A stretch of 64,000 nucleotides of DNA, from positions 5,208,001-5,272,000 of the forward strand of contig JAOVFP010000002.1 in NCBI GenBank assembly GCA_025738555.1, written 5' to 3'. Source of the DNA: Cyathus striatus. Lineage: Eukaryota > Basidiomycota > Agaricomycetes > Agaricales > Nidulariaceae. The translations under genes were made by a program, and so were the position numbers. The first letter of the stretch is position 1; the number at the start of each line of letters is the position of its first letter. The notes under the pieces are model-generated. The model was not told the DNA's origin, made no database searches, and saw only the letters and a list, made by a program, of their open reading frames with translations. Positions 22,128 to 33,165 of this stretch are shown piece after piece.

Positions 22128-22530
22128 TCTGTTACCCCACGGGTAGAATGTGAACGGATGAAGTTAAGAGCAAGTTGATCGCGTACATCGGAAAGTATGC
22201 CAACTGTTATTTGAGAATGCAAAAATTGGCGTTGTAAAGGAGTTGAGGAAGAAGGGCAAACCTGGGCTTGTAGGGAATAGGTTATCCGTCTTCGGGGTGA
22301 GCTTCCGATCTACGCGCCGTCACGTGTGCAACGAGTCCTGGCTTGGAGCGAGGCTTGTGGAGAGGTCGCGACTTGCGACAGCTGGTTACATACAAATTAC
22401 TCCAGGAGTTTTATACTTATAAGTTATCGAACCATTTTTCTTCTCGACTTCTACGCCTTCCAATTACGAGGTGCCATATTTAAATTTGACACCGAATTTT
22501 TACCCTCTATTCTCCCACCTTAGCCCCGCA
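22128..22530. promoter_or_regulatory. Shared divergent promoter region
   Basis: 403 bp between the F-box start on the minus strand and the small nuclear-looking gene on the plus strand. No gene. A CT-rich stretch lies just before 22531. Confidence 0.5.
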
Positions 22531-23219
22531 ATGCCTTCATCCAGTGTTGTTCCGAAGAAACGCAAATCCGACGCATCCTCAAGTGGGGCGGCGAAGAAAG
22601 CCAAGTTGCTGGAAACCGGCGCTCAAACCGTCGATATCCTTCTTTCAGACGTCGAGAACTACAACTTTCCGTCTTCACCTGAAGAAGTTCGGGAAACATT
22701 GATATCGCTCGCACAGTACGCGCGTAGCCTCGAAGAAGATATAGACGCATCAAAGCCTAAAGAGAAGTCGCGTGAAGAAATCCTAGCCGCTGCCGAGAAG
22801 CTGAAAAGTGTCGGTCGGAGTGGGATTACCAAGCAGATGAGTGTAAGAATAACTTTTTGTTGTTTATACCTGTCTCATTCTCGTATATTTGCAGTGGAAG
22901 GTGTCATGCAAAACGAATTCTGCGAAGTGGGTTTATGACGGTGTATGCAGTGATCCAAGTATTTTTGGTGCGGCGCTTGGTTTAGACGGTCCTCCGACCT
23001 TCAAGCTCAAGAAGATGACGGCTGAAGAATTCCAAAATACTTTTGGTTCTTGCACAGGAAGTGCCAGGTGTGTACAAGAAACTATTCAACACATGTATTG
23101 CTCACGGTTTATTTTTAAACAGGTACAATGATTTGTATATCAATGGTCAAGTAAACATTCGCTGGAATGCAGAAGAGTGCACCTTCAAGCTTAGCGGCTC
23201 TTACGGAATCTCGCCTTAG
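22531..23219 (+). CDS. Conserved-looking protein of unknown function (193 aa)
   Basis: Three exons (22531-22842, 22895-23067, 23123-23219) with 52- and 55-bp introns give 193 residues. The N-terminus has two basic clusters (VPKKRKSD and AAKKAKL) that look like nuclear localisation signals. A helical part (SPEEVRETLISLAQYARSLEED) and a compact C-terminal part with two Cys and several Trp and aromatic residues follow (WKVSCKTNSAKWVYDG, NIRWNAEECTFKLSGSYG). I do not recognise a named domain. The clean splice sites, the in-frame joins and the composition support a real gene. Start chosen at MPSSSVVPK; an upstream in-frame Met exists (22471) but lies in CT-rich, leader-like sequence. Confidence 0.8.
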
Positions 23220-23526
23220 ATATTCCATGTCCCTTGGATATCCCTAACAAACGTAGTCACTTTAGTGTCACCCACTGTGCTCATGAGTTATTTGTTTGTT
23301 ATCGCTATGTTTTATACCAACCGCATAACACACATGTTACATACTTTTTTGTGCACCAGTGTGAGGCTGTGAGCTGAGAGCTCTTGTTAGTTGTTTGTTA
23401 GTATAAGTTTTAACCAGGAATGATCAGTATCCCGTGACAGGTTGCCGCTGGTATAAGGTTGCTTATTGACGGCTAGACGCGCGTCAGACCCGTGTCAGCG
23501 ACACATCCTCCACATCCTCCACCACC
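23220..23526. promoter_or_regulatory. Intergenic region upstream of CLPTM1
   Basis: 307 bp containing the 3' end of the preceding gene and the CLPTM1 promoter. No gene seen. Confidence 0.5.
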
Positions 23527-26332
23527 ATGAGTGACCGCACGGCTGCTCCTGCAGCTGCACAAGGAGCTCCGGATGCCGCAGCTGAAACCACTACCTGGGA
23601 TCGCATCTTCAAGATTGGACAGGTAAGTGCTTATTGCTTGTGAAATTAATTCAAAGCTCATTACTCATTATTATCTCTAGAATGTTTTCATAGCATGGGC
23701 AATTTCTCAACTTAGTATGCCTTCATTTGTGTTCAAGGTGACGATATATTAACTGATTGTAGTCGGACGATTCTTCCAGCAACCAACGAAACCAACGGTT
23801 ACACCTGAAGCACCAGGTGTCCAAACAAGTGACATACCCGTAGTTAATCCCTGGGATTTACCTCCTCAGAAAGCCGCACTTGCATGGCCCCTTGGTCAGA
23901 AACTGGATATGCACGTGTACCTTTCGACTTCTCCAGACGCGGTCAAGTTCTTAAAGTCGTTCGGAAAGGATAACAACGAAGGACTTCCTCAATTTGTTTG
24001 GGGAAACATCACATTTGGAGATTATAATGAGGCAAGGGTGGCAGAATACGACGTCAAATTCCCGGAGGTGCGTATTTGTCTGCATTCATTCCTCCAATTT
24101 CTAACGTTATATACTAGAGTGTGTTGAATAATGGCACATTATGGGCAGATATCTTCCTTACAAGGAATGGCGTAAGCCCGAATCCAAATAGTCGCTCTTT
24201 TGATCCAGCAGACATACAACACGTCAGGAAGTGTATGTAATTCTGTTACATACTAAGGCACATAGTAGTTAACAACATATGCCAGTGCTTACCCCTTATC
24301 TACCGAGAATTAAAGCTCGGAAGGAGAAGAATCTTCTGAGCAGCGGCAATGCAGAAGACTCTGAAGAGTCTGAAGAAGAGGTGGGTGTGATCTATAGTAG
24401 ACAAATTCAAGATGATTAATGATTCGAATTTTCAGGCCGACATAATTATGCCTCACTGGCATAAGGTTCGTTTCTATCCTCCACTTGTTTGGGGAATCAA
24501 CCTCACATAAGAAACAGAATGTAACGCTCGCGCTTATTTCTGATAACTCTATCATCCCGTACGCTAGTTTGCCGCCGCCTCTCGCTGAACGTAAATAATG
24601 TCCGGTGCTCTGAGACCCACGTCGCTAACTTATAATATATTTAGATGTGCACCTTGTTCCAAATGAACGTGATGAAACTGGTACTCAAGGTTTCTACAAG
24701 CCTATTATTTTCCCCAATGAATTCTGGCATTTGCGCGAGCACTACATTGAGCTCAATCACACCACACTGTCTATGCCTCTGCAGATTACGTTTCAGCCTA
24801 TGTCTTTCTTCAAATTCCAGCTCTTCGCTTCGATGTCCCATGGATTTAAAGAAGCTGCGAAGCAGCAAGGAGCAAGTGCTGGAGCTGAACTTGACGAAGT
24901 CAAGCGCATGTTCCTTGAAACTAATCCTTGGTTCCTCGGTTTGACAGGGTTGGTAAGTATTTTGCATGTTGTGTAAGTGATGACCCTGTTTCTGCGCACA
25001 TAAATGTTCTCAATGGTATGTTCATTACAGATTTGAAATGCTTGCATTCAAATCGGATGTATCCCACTGGAGGCAAAAGAAAGAGATGGTCGGTGTTTCA
25101 GTGAGGTTAGTGAATATCTTGTACTATCGAAAGCATAGCTGACATTTTACTTGATGCACAGGACGGTAGGATGAGCGCATTTTGCGACACCGATTTTCTG
25201 GCTTATTTTTTCCGTGTAGATCGTTACAAACGTATTTGTGCAGATTATCATTCTTCTCTATCTCATTGACAATAATGAGAACACGAGTTGGATGATTCTG
25301 ATGGGATCTGGAATGGGTGTGCTCGTAGAAGCATGGAAAGTGAGTGCCATATGATCTGTTCTAATCTATCATGTTGAATGTGCCACATAGATCACTAAAG
25401 CTGTGGATATCAGCGTTATTCCTACTCCTGCTGGATCCTTATTGCCTTACAAGCTTGATATAAAAGGTATACTTCGATATACCTGAGGGCCCGTTTACGT
25501 CATCTGATTCCTTCGTCAGATAAGCATGTTCTCAGCGAAGATGAAAAGAAAACACAGGAGTACGTTTGTTACATTTCAATTGAGTGCATTTTTACAGCTT
25601 ATTACTTTTATTTACAGGTATGATAAACTGGCGTTCCGCTACGTTGCTTACGTCGCCATTCCGACCTTGATGGGCTATAGCGCATATTCACTTCTCTATG
25701 GATCGCACAGGGGATGGTATAGCTTTATCATCTCGACGCTTACATCCTTCGTGTACATGTTCGGATTTGTAAGTTGAATCCTCGGACAAGTATTGTGCGC
25801 GTGCCCTAACTACATCATTACAGGCGCAATTGGTACCTCAGTTGATTATCAACTACAAGCTCAAGGTTGGGTATTACTATTCTTCTTTAGTACACTGCTA
25901 ATTCGGACACAGAGCGTTGCGCACATGCCTATGAAAGCAATGATTTACAAGACCTTGTCCACTGTTGTTGATGACCTCTTCGCGTACGGCATTAATAGAT
26001 GATGTGGGGCTTAAGCTGATATGCACGAATCTTACAGGTTTTGTATCAAGATGCCTGTCTTGCATCGCCTGGCTTGCTTCCGGTACGTACTCAAGCCGGC
26101 TACCTACGTATGAAAAGGTGCTAACAGTCGGAAATAAATAGGGACGACGTGGTGTTCCTCATCTTCTTGTATCAGGTGAGTTACTGCAAAATCACACTGG
26201 TGTTGCAGAGTGCTAAATCCGGATAATCAGCGTTGGATATACCGCATTGACCCCAAGCGAATCAACGAGTATGGACAGGTTATGGCGGAAGATATGGATG
26301 AGGCTAAGGGAGAAACGAAAAAGGACAAGTAA
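23527..26332 (+). CDS. CLPTM1: CLPTM1-family multi-pass membrane protein
   Basis: Nineteen exons give 611 residues in one frame: 23527-23622, 23681-23714, 23763-24067, 24118-24232, 24286-24380, 24436-24465, 24518-24590, 24645-24972, 25031-25105, 25162-25165, 25220-25339, 25391-25466, 25520-25559, 25618-25768, 25824-25865, 25913-25983, 26038-26082, 26142-26175, 26231-26332. A lumenal N-terminal half (VHLVPNERDETGTQGFYKP, FPNEFWHLREHY) is followed by several membrane segments and the family signatures LIDNNENTSW, LIINYKLKSVAHMP, DDVVFLIFLYQRWIYRIDP. CLPTM1 proteins sit in ER/endomembranes; in animals they affect receptor trafficking and a relative, CLPTM1L, has been linked to lipid scrambling, while the fungal role is not established. 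Exon 10 is only 4 nt (GACG); see findings. Confidence 0.94.
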
Positions 26333-26883
26333 CGGAATAGTAATAAGAGCGCCTAATACATTCATAGGTGGAATAAAATGGTCGGGGAAATCGAAGACAT
26401 TTACGGCTGTCTCCGCAAATATGATTCCAGGTTACACGGAGGTGAAGTAAGTGCCGCTCCACGTTCATGCACGGTTTGGATGGAGTTGAGTTATGAGAAG
26501 TGTATTGCCAATTGAAGATGATACGCTAATGGCCTCGGGTTGTGGGACCCAAGTGGTGACAGGGGCAGCGAGTAGTGGTATTGTGCAAGGAATAATTAAT
26601 AATTATGTGAACTATGCAGAATATATTATTGACTGGCGATTGGAGACAGTGGTCAGTTGTGGGTAGATACAGAAGTCAGATAGACTGCCTGGATAGGTAG
26701 AAAGAGAGAACGGGGGACATGGCTCAGTTGTAAACTACGTAGTACGGGGGTAAATTGCAATTGCTGTCACTTGTGAGTTGATGTATAGTTTTAGGTCCGG
26801 CTATCCGAATCGGAACCGCCCCTCCGTCCAACCACCTGAACCTTGACTATCGACGCAATACTTGACTCCTCATCTCACTCATC

Positions 26884-26929
<46 letters not shown>

Positions 26930-26943
26930 GATCGCGCCTTCCA
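26333..26943. promoter_or_regulatory. Intergenic region with CT microsatellite
   Basis: 611 bp between CLPTM1 and the next gene. A pure (CT)18 tract occupies 26892-26927, followed by TTAG and the start of the next gene at 26944. Such CT tracts are common in fungal core promoters; the TTAG could also be the end of a leader intron. No other feature. Confidence 0.55.
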
Positions 26944-29846
26944 ATGGCCAGCGCGGTCTTGCATTCGACCCATCATCAATACTCTTGTCGGTGTCTTAAC
27001 GTACGTGTTCGTACCACCCCTACACAGACGCCTCCACCAGAGGCAGCCCCCGATCCATTATATACCCCCGTGTTCGTAGGAGATGAGGGAATCACCGTCG
27101 TTAGTTTTCCTAGCGCGATAAATGCACCACGGACCATCTTTGATAGTTCTTTTCATAGGCACATCCTCAGGTTACACTCAGGACGAGGCTGCGGGGAGTG
27201 GCCATTCCTGGAACGTCACGATGTTCGCGATTTACTACCTTGACCTGCCTGTTATGCGATCTAGCCGTGTATCGAGTACTCCAAATAGTTCCAAACGATG
27301 TAGAAGGAAAAGAGGGCCCTATTCTGCCCACAGAGGAATGGGTTGAGCACGAGGTGATGAAAAGCTCCAGCGGGTGGATTGAGGTTCATCGGGACACATT
27401 GGTAAGTTTTTAGCCTATGGATACTTTCCAGCATGAGCTGGATTTTTGGACCGCGCATTGGCTTGGAAGTTCGCTTGCGGGAGGGAGCTACGCGTCCATT
27501 CGCGGCCTAAACTGTCCTGCTCGTGCTGCAAAGGTCTAGAAAGTAGTGAAGGCAAATTGATTTACGACTATCTAATAGACAGACGATGGTATAGCTCAAG
27601 CAGAGTCTTTGCCGAGCTTCTCACAAACGTTCTCTTTAATCTTACCCTCTTTACCTAGTTCTCCCGTTATGACGGGAGAAACGATAAACGCCGAGGAACT
27701 CTCATCCGCTGCACCTTCTCCGCCATCATCTCCATCATATCTATCAGATATGAGACCCCTTTTCTTCCCGCCTCCATTCACACCTAGCCATCCAGCATTC
27801 GTTCATCTAGCCTCACTTGCTGAAAAAGAATCTCAAGCAATGCGCGCTTCTGCAGAGGAATACATTGACAGCGTTGTTCGTAACAAAATCTCCGAGGTTG
27901 AACATTCAGAGACACAGTTACGGAAGAAGGTAGAAACACTGTGGAGGCGTTTTCGTGAAAGTCTGAGCAAGGTCGACTACGAAAGACATCAATCAGCGCC
28001 GGCGCTACGTTCCCCGACGTCGCGGCCAAGAGAGAGTGAAGTCAGGTCTGGTGTTGGCAGGATTGGAAGTCCTCCTTATGGCACACCTCTGGCAATTCGA
28101 GAGTTCAATCCGGTTCCTGTTTCTGTTGCAAAAAATTCGCCTCCTCCATCTCGTGTGTCTGCACTTTCTGCTTCATTGGCGACATCTTCCTTCCATCATC
28201 CACGAGCTCAAGAGCCATCCCCACCTGATCGCAGTAAATCTCGATCTCCCGATTCAGTGGCAACACGAACGTTGTCCACTCATTCTGGCTCTGCAACGCT
28301 GGTACAGCCCGTGAGTATCGAAGGCAGCACTGTCCTCCAGTTCAGACGGCACACGAATGATACTATAAATACAGCAGCAAGCTACCGGTATTTCATGAAT
28401 TTGGAAGAGGACATGGCACGGCATAAACGTGAGCAAGAAGTAGTGCAGCAACATCAGTTTCAAAAGAATCAGAGCGAACATGCTGGCCCTTCGCAGCTTC
28501 CTGTGAGTTCACCAACTGATGGGAACAAGATGCTCGAGAAGCCGTCCTCCGAATCAAAGCCTGAGGAAGATAACATTGCAAAAGCGGAAGAGGAATCTGA
28601 GAAGGCACGTGAGCAAAAGTCGAAAGGCAAGAGGAAGGTCACTTTTGACGTCCAGCCAGCCGTTGTCACTATAAAGAGAGAAGTTGATGCAGAGAAAGCA
28701 GAGGCAGAGGCGGCGTTAGCTGACGAGACTCTCGAGGTATGCTTATTTCCTGTTAGGTGTACCAACTTCCTCATAATCTCATTCAGATATGATTTTCCAT
28801 TTCGAGGAAGGAAATGGCGAAGGAGAGCAGCATGGGACTAGTACGCAGAATGTTCTTCAATTTGTCGAACAACCGCCTGTATTCCGACCCCCTCGTCCAT
28901 CCAGGAAGATGCAAAACCTTGCTGGGTTACCTGCATCATTGGCGTCCCTTCGTCCCTCCTCTTTACCCGCGCCTTCACATATTCGTCCTGTTCGAAGCCC
29001 ACCAGGAGTCGATTCATCGTCTCAAAATATAATGCTTACGCTCCCACGATCCTCAGCCCCTATTAGTCAGGAAGCTTCTCGGCGTGCAAGTGGTTCTAAC
29101 ACACTGCAGTCCAATGATAAACCACTCGATCCTACTGATGCAGAGATTTTGAAGTTAGTGGCAGCTAATACTCCTAGTCATCGTGGTGCCTGGCAAACGA
29201 ATAGCAAAGCATGGCAAACATTCACGCGCCGCCAAGGGAGCACTGATTCCGCAGACATTCCTGAAGAAGATGAACAGACCGAAAACGGTATAGAATCAGG
29301 GGGCATTGAACCTGTACAACAACAAATATTAACGTCTGACGATTACGACGAGGATGATGAACGTGAAGGTGCAGCTGGTGCAGTTTCCTAAACTCTAGAT
29401 CGTTTTCAGCTGATATTCATATATCATCAACTGCAGATATTGATAAATCTCAATCGACTCCTGCCGGAATTCCGGCTTCACTTCCTATCAGTATCACTAT
29501 CCGTAATCCGCCTCGAGAAATGTTGAGCCTCGCATCGTATCAACCGAAGACTACTCTCCCCGACCGTACCGCCGGTTCCCTGGTAACCCCTTTATTGCCA
29601 AAAAACGCTTCTTCTGCAGCAATTCGGAAAGCAGCGTACGCTGAGCGTGATCGTTCTCGTTCTATGGATCCTGGGGCTTTGGATTTTGCCACAGAAGAAG
29701 ACGAAATTGAGGAAGAAGATGAAAGCGACGAAGAGGTGTCCAAAACCGCAGAGTCTGGCGGCAGAGGCCGTAAACGAGCATTGAAAATTCTTGAAAAACG
29801 AAGCGAAATACCTGACGCCGGTATGTGGAGGAGTCTTGCATCTTAA
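26944..29846 (+). CDS. Large Ser/Pro-rich protein with Cys-containing N-terminal domain, function unknown
   Basis: Exons proposed: 26944-27099, 27159-27401, 27432-27533, 27579-28736, 28807-29362 and 29410-29846, about 883 residues. The N-terminal 130 residues contain CRC and CLLC pairs (YSCRCLNVRVR and LTCLLCDLAVYRVLQ) that could bind zinc, followed by TEEWVEHEVMKSSSGWIE. A coiled coil (AEEYIDSVVRNKISEVEHSE) comes next, then long Ser/Pro-rich, charged, disordered sequence, acidic stretches (EEDEIEEEDESDEE) and a C-terminal GMWRSLAS. I do not recognise the family. The joins keep one frame, but the third intron would be only 30 nt with a perfect GTAAGT donor (27402-27431), and the donor near 29363 has an alternative at 29369. 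A split into two genes is possible but less likely, because no ATG-led start fits near 27579. Confidence 0.65.
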
Positions 29847-30331
29847 GTTATACGTTCCCGTCGCATTGTCAATACGACGGTATGGACATCCAGAATTGTC
29901 TTATTGTAAGCTGTAGCCCACTAATTTGTTGATTGTCATATCTACCTTTGTTTCATGATACTGCTGTTGTAGCTCATGTGTACCTGTGCTGCCTTTTTTT
30001 TCTTTTTTCACAGCTCTTCTCTTTCATGTTCTTTAGCGAAGCCTTTATCGAACTCTATAACTATTATTTAAAACTTACTACTACTGCTACGCATTTAATC
30101 ATGTAATATTAGCAACCGTTGTTTCGTTAACAATTCGAAATGTGTGCATTGTTTTCTTTGGATATCTCAATGGAGTACCTGCTTGGTACCTGCACTACAA
30201 AAAGGTGTATTCAATGTATATTACCTTATATAATGATTATTAGAAAAGTAGTAGCTAACAATCTAAGTGCTCGTCGAAAAAGAAAAGGCCGTTATCGATT
30301 TAATAAAACCAAGGTTGATTAAATCCTCAGT
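29847..30331. other. Convergent 3' intergenic region
   Basis: 485 bp between two converging stops. It is T-rich (for example the ttttttttcttttttc run near 29994), as expected of overlapping 3' UTRs and polyadenylation signals. No gene. Confidence 0.5.
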
Positions 30332-31753
30332 TTAGGCATCAATGTCTTCCACCTCATCAGCACTCGGACCTTCGCCAATATTTTCATATTTGGTAACAGC
30401 CTCGACCACACTCTCATCTTTCTTGGGTTCCTCCCCGGCCGCGGTGGCCTTCTCCTCCTCCGTCAAGCCATGTGCCTCATCTGCACAGCGCTCACAAGAG
30501 CAAGCAAACCTCCATCCTCGGGCAAGTTCAAACCTCCTGCGTCGGCGACACTCGGCGATGCTCTCGTCGGGATGCTGAGTAACGTCGACCCAGGCAACTG
30601 AGAGCTCGTCACCTTGCTTGATGTCCTTAGTGGCGAGGAGAGTGAGTTCAGAAGTACCAGAGCCGAAAGAGGGCTGCGCGCTGGGTTGACAAGAGTGTTG
30701 GAGGTAGGAGGAAAGCACGTAGAATGCACTGCCGACTTGGCGTTTTGTGCCGTAAGGCGTGCGGGTTCTTTCCTCATCTTCCGGCCGGGCAGTAGACTCA
30801 GACTGACGTAGAAAACGATGAGAATATTGTTATTGTGGATACGTCGAGGTGGATACACCGACCTTGTCATCGCGGCCACCATTATGACAAACACCATAAG
30901 AGTTGTAAGCAATTTTGCCTGTGATCACGGTATATCTATCTTCCGGAATGAACTGCTTAAGACCAGGCAAAGCACCCTCCAACACATCGGTAAGGAGAGT
31001 CGCTTCCTCAGATCTTGGCAATAGTTCCAAGTATCTCAGTCGCTCTATATGGTCAGCAAGGGAATAATCCGAGTCTTCGGCACCAGCGAAGCCCTTTTCA
31101 AGTGGAGGGGCATTCTTGCCCACGCCCTCCACTAATTTTTGAGTCTCAATCGCTACTTGCATCGCAACAAATCGGGCGGTGAGCTCAGGAAGAGACCGAC
31201 CTTCTTTCTTTAAATATTCAGAAAATTTAAGTTGGGCGGTCTTCCGCTTTTCGCCAGACTCATCGCCTGGAACTTCAGAGGGGAAGTCGGCTGGTAAGGG
31301 ACTCGTGGAGGTAAAAAGTAGCGAGGTCGAATGGGATTTTGATTTATGGAGACAGTCGGATGAGCAGAATGTGGATGGAAAGACTGATTCATCGGAGGTG
31401 AGCTGAATGGGCTCGTCATCATCGATACTCCGGAGGCAGTGGAAACAGTGACTACCAGCAGCTTGCAGATCAGTATCGAGAGCAGTCACGACAGGGTTTT
31501 CCTTCATAATATTTTTAGTTAGTGTTACATATATAATATCGATAAGGATGAAACCTTATAAATGACATCGCCAGCTTTGACATCTTGGCCAGCAATCAAG
31601 GCCTTGCGAAGGCCTGTAGGCCCTTCACGCGTCTCAACCTTAACGCTATACTGAGCAGGAGGAAATCTATCGTAGTATCCTGAATTGGACTGACTTAGCA
31701 CTCAATATAATCGTCGTCTTGCAAGGATGCTCACCTGCAACTTTGTCTTTCAC
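30332..31753 (-). CDS. SET-domain protein with MYND-like insert (SMYD/Set5 group), 5' end unresolved
   Basis: Four exons are clear: 31753-31735, 31679-31555, 31501-30863 and 30802-30332, giving at least 417 residues. The start of a SET domain is visible in YSVKVETREGPTGLRKALIAG, then a Cys-rich insert (CFHCLRS... FCSSDC) like a reduced MYND finger, then the core SET motifs GKIAYNSYG, SSYLQHSCQPS (the NHSC-type pocket) and DIKQGDELSVAWVD, followed by a post-SET-like CSCERC. These proteins transfer methyl groups from S-adenosylmethionine to lysine on histones or other proteins. The first exon with the start codon was not found: the 19-nt exon at 31735 has a good acceptor upstream but no convincing ATG exon lies between it and the TOM20 stop at 32068. 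Confidence 0.82.
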
Positions 31754-32067
31754 CTACACACGGGGAAACACAGCGGGGAGAGAGCGAAAAAAAGTATATT
31801 AGAACATGTGCGAAAGCGGAGAAGGAATATAGAAGGAATAAATGAGTGGGGTGATAATAGTATGCTTATATGCCAAGGAGGCAGTTTTGTGCGACTACAC
31901 ACTCTCTGTTTGGGAGCGTAGAAAGTAATCCTACAAGGAGGCGTGTCGTTGCCAGCTCATGCCACACCACACTCCGCGGCCGACACATCTTTCCCTACAA
32001 CCCAACGTCACATTCGCGGCAGTACGCATGAAGAGGGAAATGACAGTCATATGACAGAAGATACTGG
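31754..32067. other. Unresolved stretch between SET gene and TOM20
   Basis: 314 bp that should contain the first exon or promoter of the SET gene. Several short ATG frames exist on the minus strand (for example from about 32051), none with a good donor in phase. No other feature. Confidence 0.4.
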
Positions 32068-32861
32068 TCACTGAGACCCAGGGTCAGTAAGCTTATCCCA
32101 CTCTTGTGAAGAGGTGGTCTCAGAAGTTTCTGAGGGAGGACCACTCCTGACTGGACTGGTTTCCTCATCCTTCTCGAGTGTTTGTCGGATGGGTGAAGAA
32201 GGGGTTTCATCACTCACATCGAGTTCTGTCAGTCGAATAATGAGCTGTGGCAAGTTGCAAGGTCAGTAAAGTGGTTGATTGTATGTAGAAATAGAGTGGA
32301 CAGACGTTAAAGATGTTTTCGGGAACTGTCTTTTGATAGATGACTATGAGTTCCACAGGGGAAGGATAAACACGGAGGGCGCGGTAGAATGCGATGGCGG
32401 CGGGTAAGGCAAAGTCATTGCCTGGATGGATGTAAGTGGCACGTCACGAAATTTGTTTTAAAGCGAATAAGTGGCTTACCTCGTAAGGACATCTGCTCTC
32501 CCATACTGACTTGGTTCATGAAGTACTCCTCCTTCCCTTCCGGGGATTTGGGGACCTCCTCGCTCTTGAGTGCGTTAAGAGCGCTACGGAGGGTGTCATC
32601 GGATAAGGGAGACGATGCCGGAGATGCGACATTTTCCTTGGAGACCTTCTTCTGTATGCGCTTCTTCTCCTTCTCTGTGAATGAAAAGGCAAGGTAAGGG
32701 GGGGTTTCAAGGGGAAGAGAGGGGAAAGACGGACTGAGTTTTTTGCGGAAGTCGGGGTCGTTTCTGCGCTTGTAGTCGAAGTAGATGGCGTAGGCGAGGA
32801 CGCCGGTGGCGAGGGTGGCCGCAGCGATGGTGAAGAAAGACGGGGACCTGGAGTCTGACAT
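32068..32861 (-). CDS. TOM20: Mitochondrial import receptor TOM20
   Basis: Three exons (32861-32480, 32421-32306, 32244-32068) give 224 residues. An N-terminal membrane anchor (FFTIAAATLATGVLAYAIYF) is followed by the basic linker DYKRRNDPDFRKK, a charged region and the receptor domain core VSMGEQMSLRGNDFALPAAI, YRALRVYPSPVELIVIYQK and VPENIF. Tom20 is anchored in the outer mitochondrial membrane and recognises presequences for the TOM complex. The Met at 32861 is chosen because the frame upstream (from an in-frame Met further 5') lies in promoter-like sequence. It is divergent from the PP4R3 gene, with 304 bp between starts. Confidence 0.95.
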
Positions 32862-33165
32862 GGTGGTGGAGGGGAGGATGGGGAGCGGACAGACGCAAGG
32901 ACGGGTGACAAACAGGAACAAGCGTGATTTGGGTGTGTTTAAAATTTTATTTAATTACGTAACTATATTATATTTTGAAGCGGGCCGAGGGAGTGAAACG
33001 GCGGAAAGTACCCACGGGCACGCGCTGTCAACAACGCCGCTCGCATCCTCTCATCTTGTCCTGGTCCACTGCGTAGCTCGGTCAGCTACCCACTCTCTCT
33101 TCCACTCTACTCTTCGTGTCCTCTCCCTTCCATCCATACAGCCCTGTCTTCACCCTCCACCCGCC
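32862..33165. promoter_or_regulatory. Bidirectional promoter TOM20 / PP4R3
   Basis: 304 bp between two divergent starts. The plus-strand side from about 33090 is strongly CT-rich up to the PP4R3 ATG at 33166. No gene. Confidence 0.55.

Noticed and set aside
26892..26927. The (CT)18 tract as a functional repeat of special interest
   Set aside because: CT tracts just upstream of genes are common in fungal promoters.
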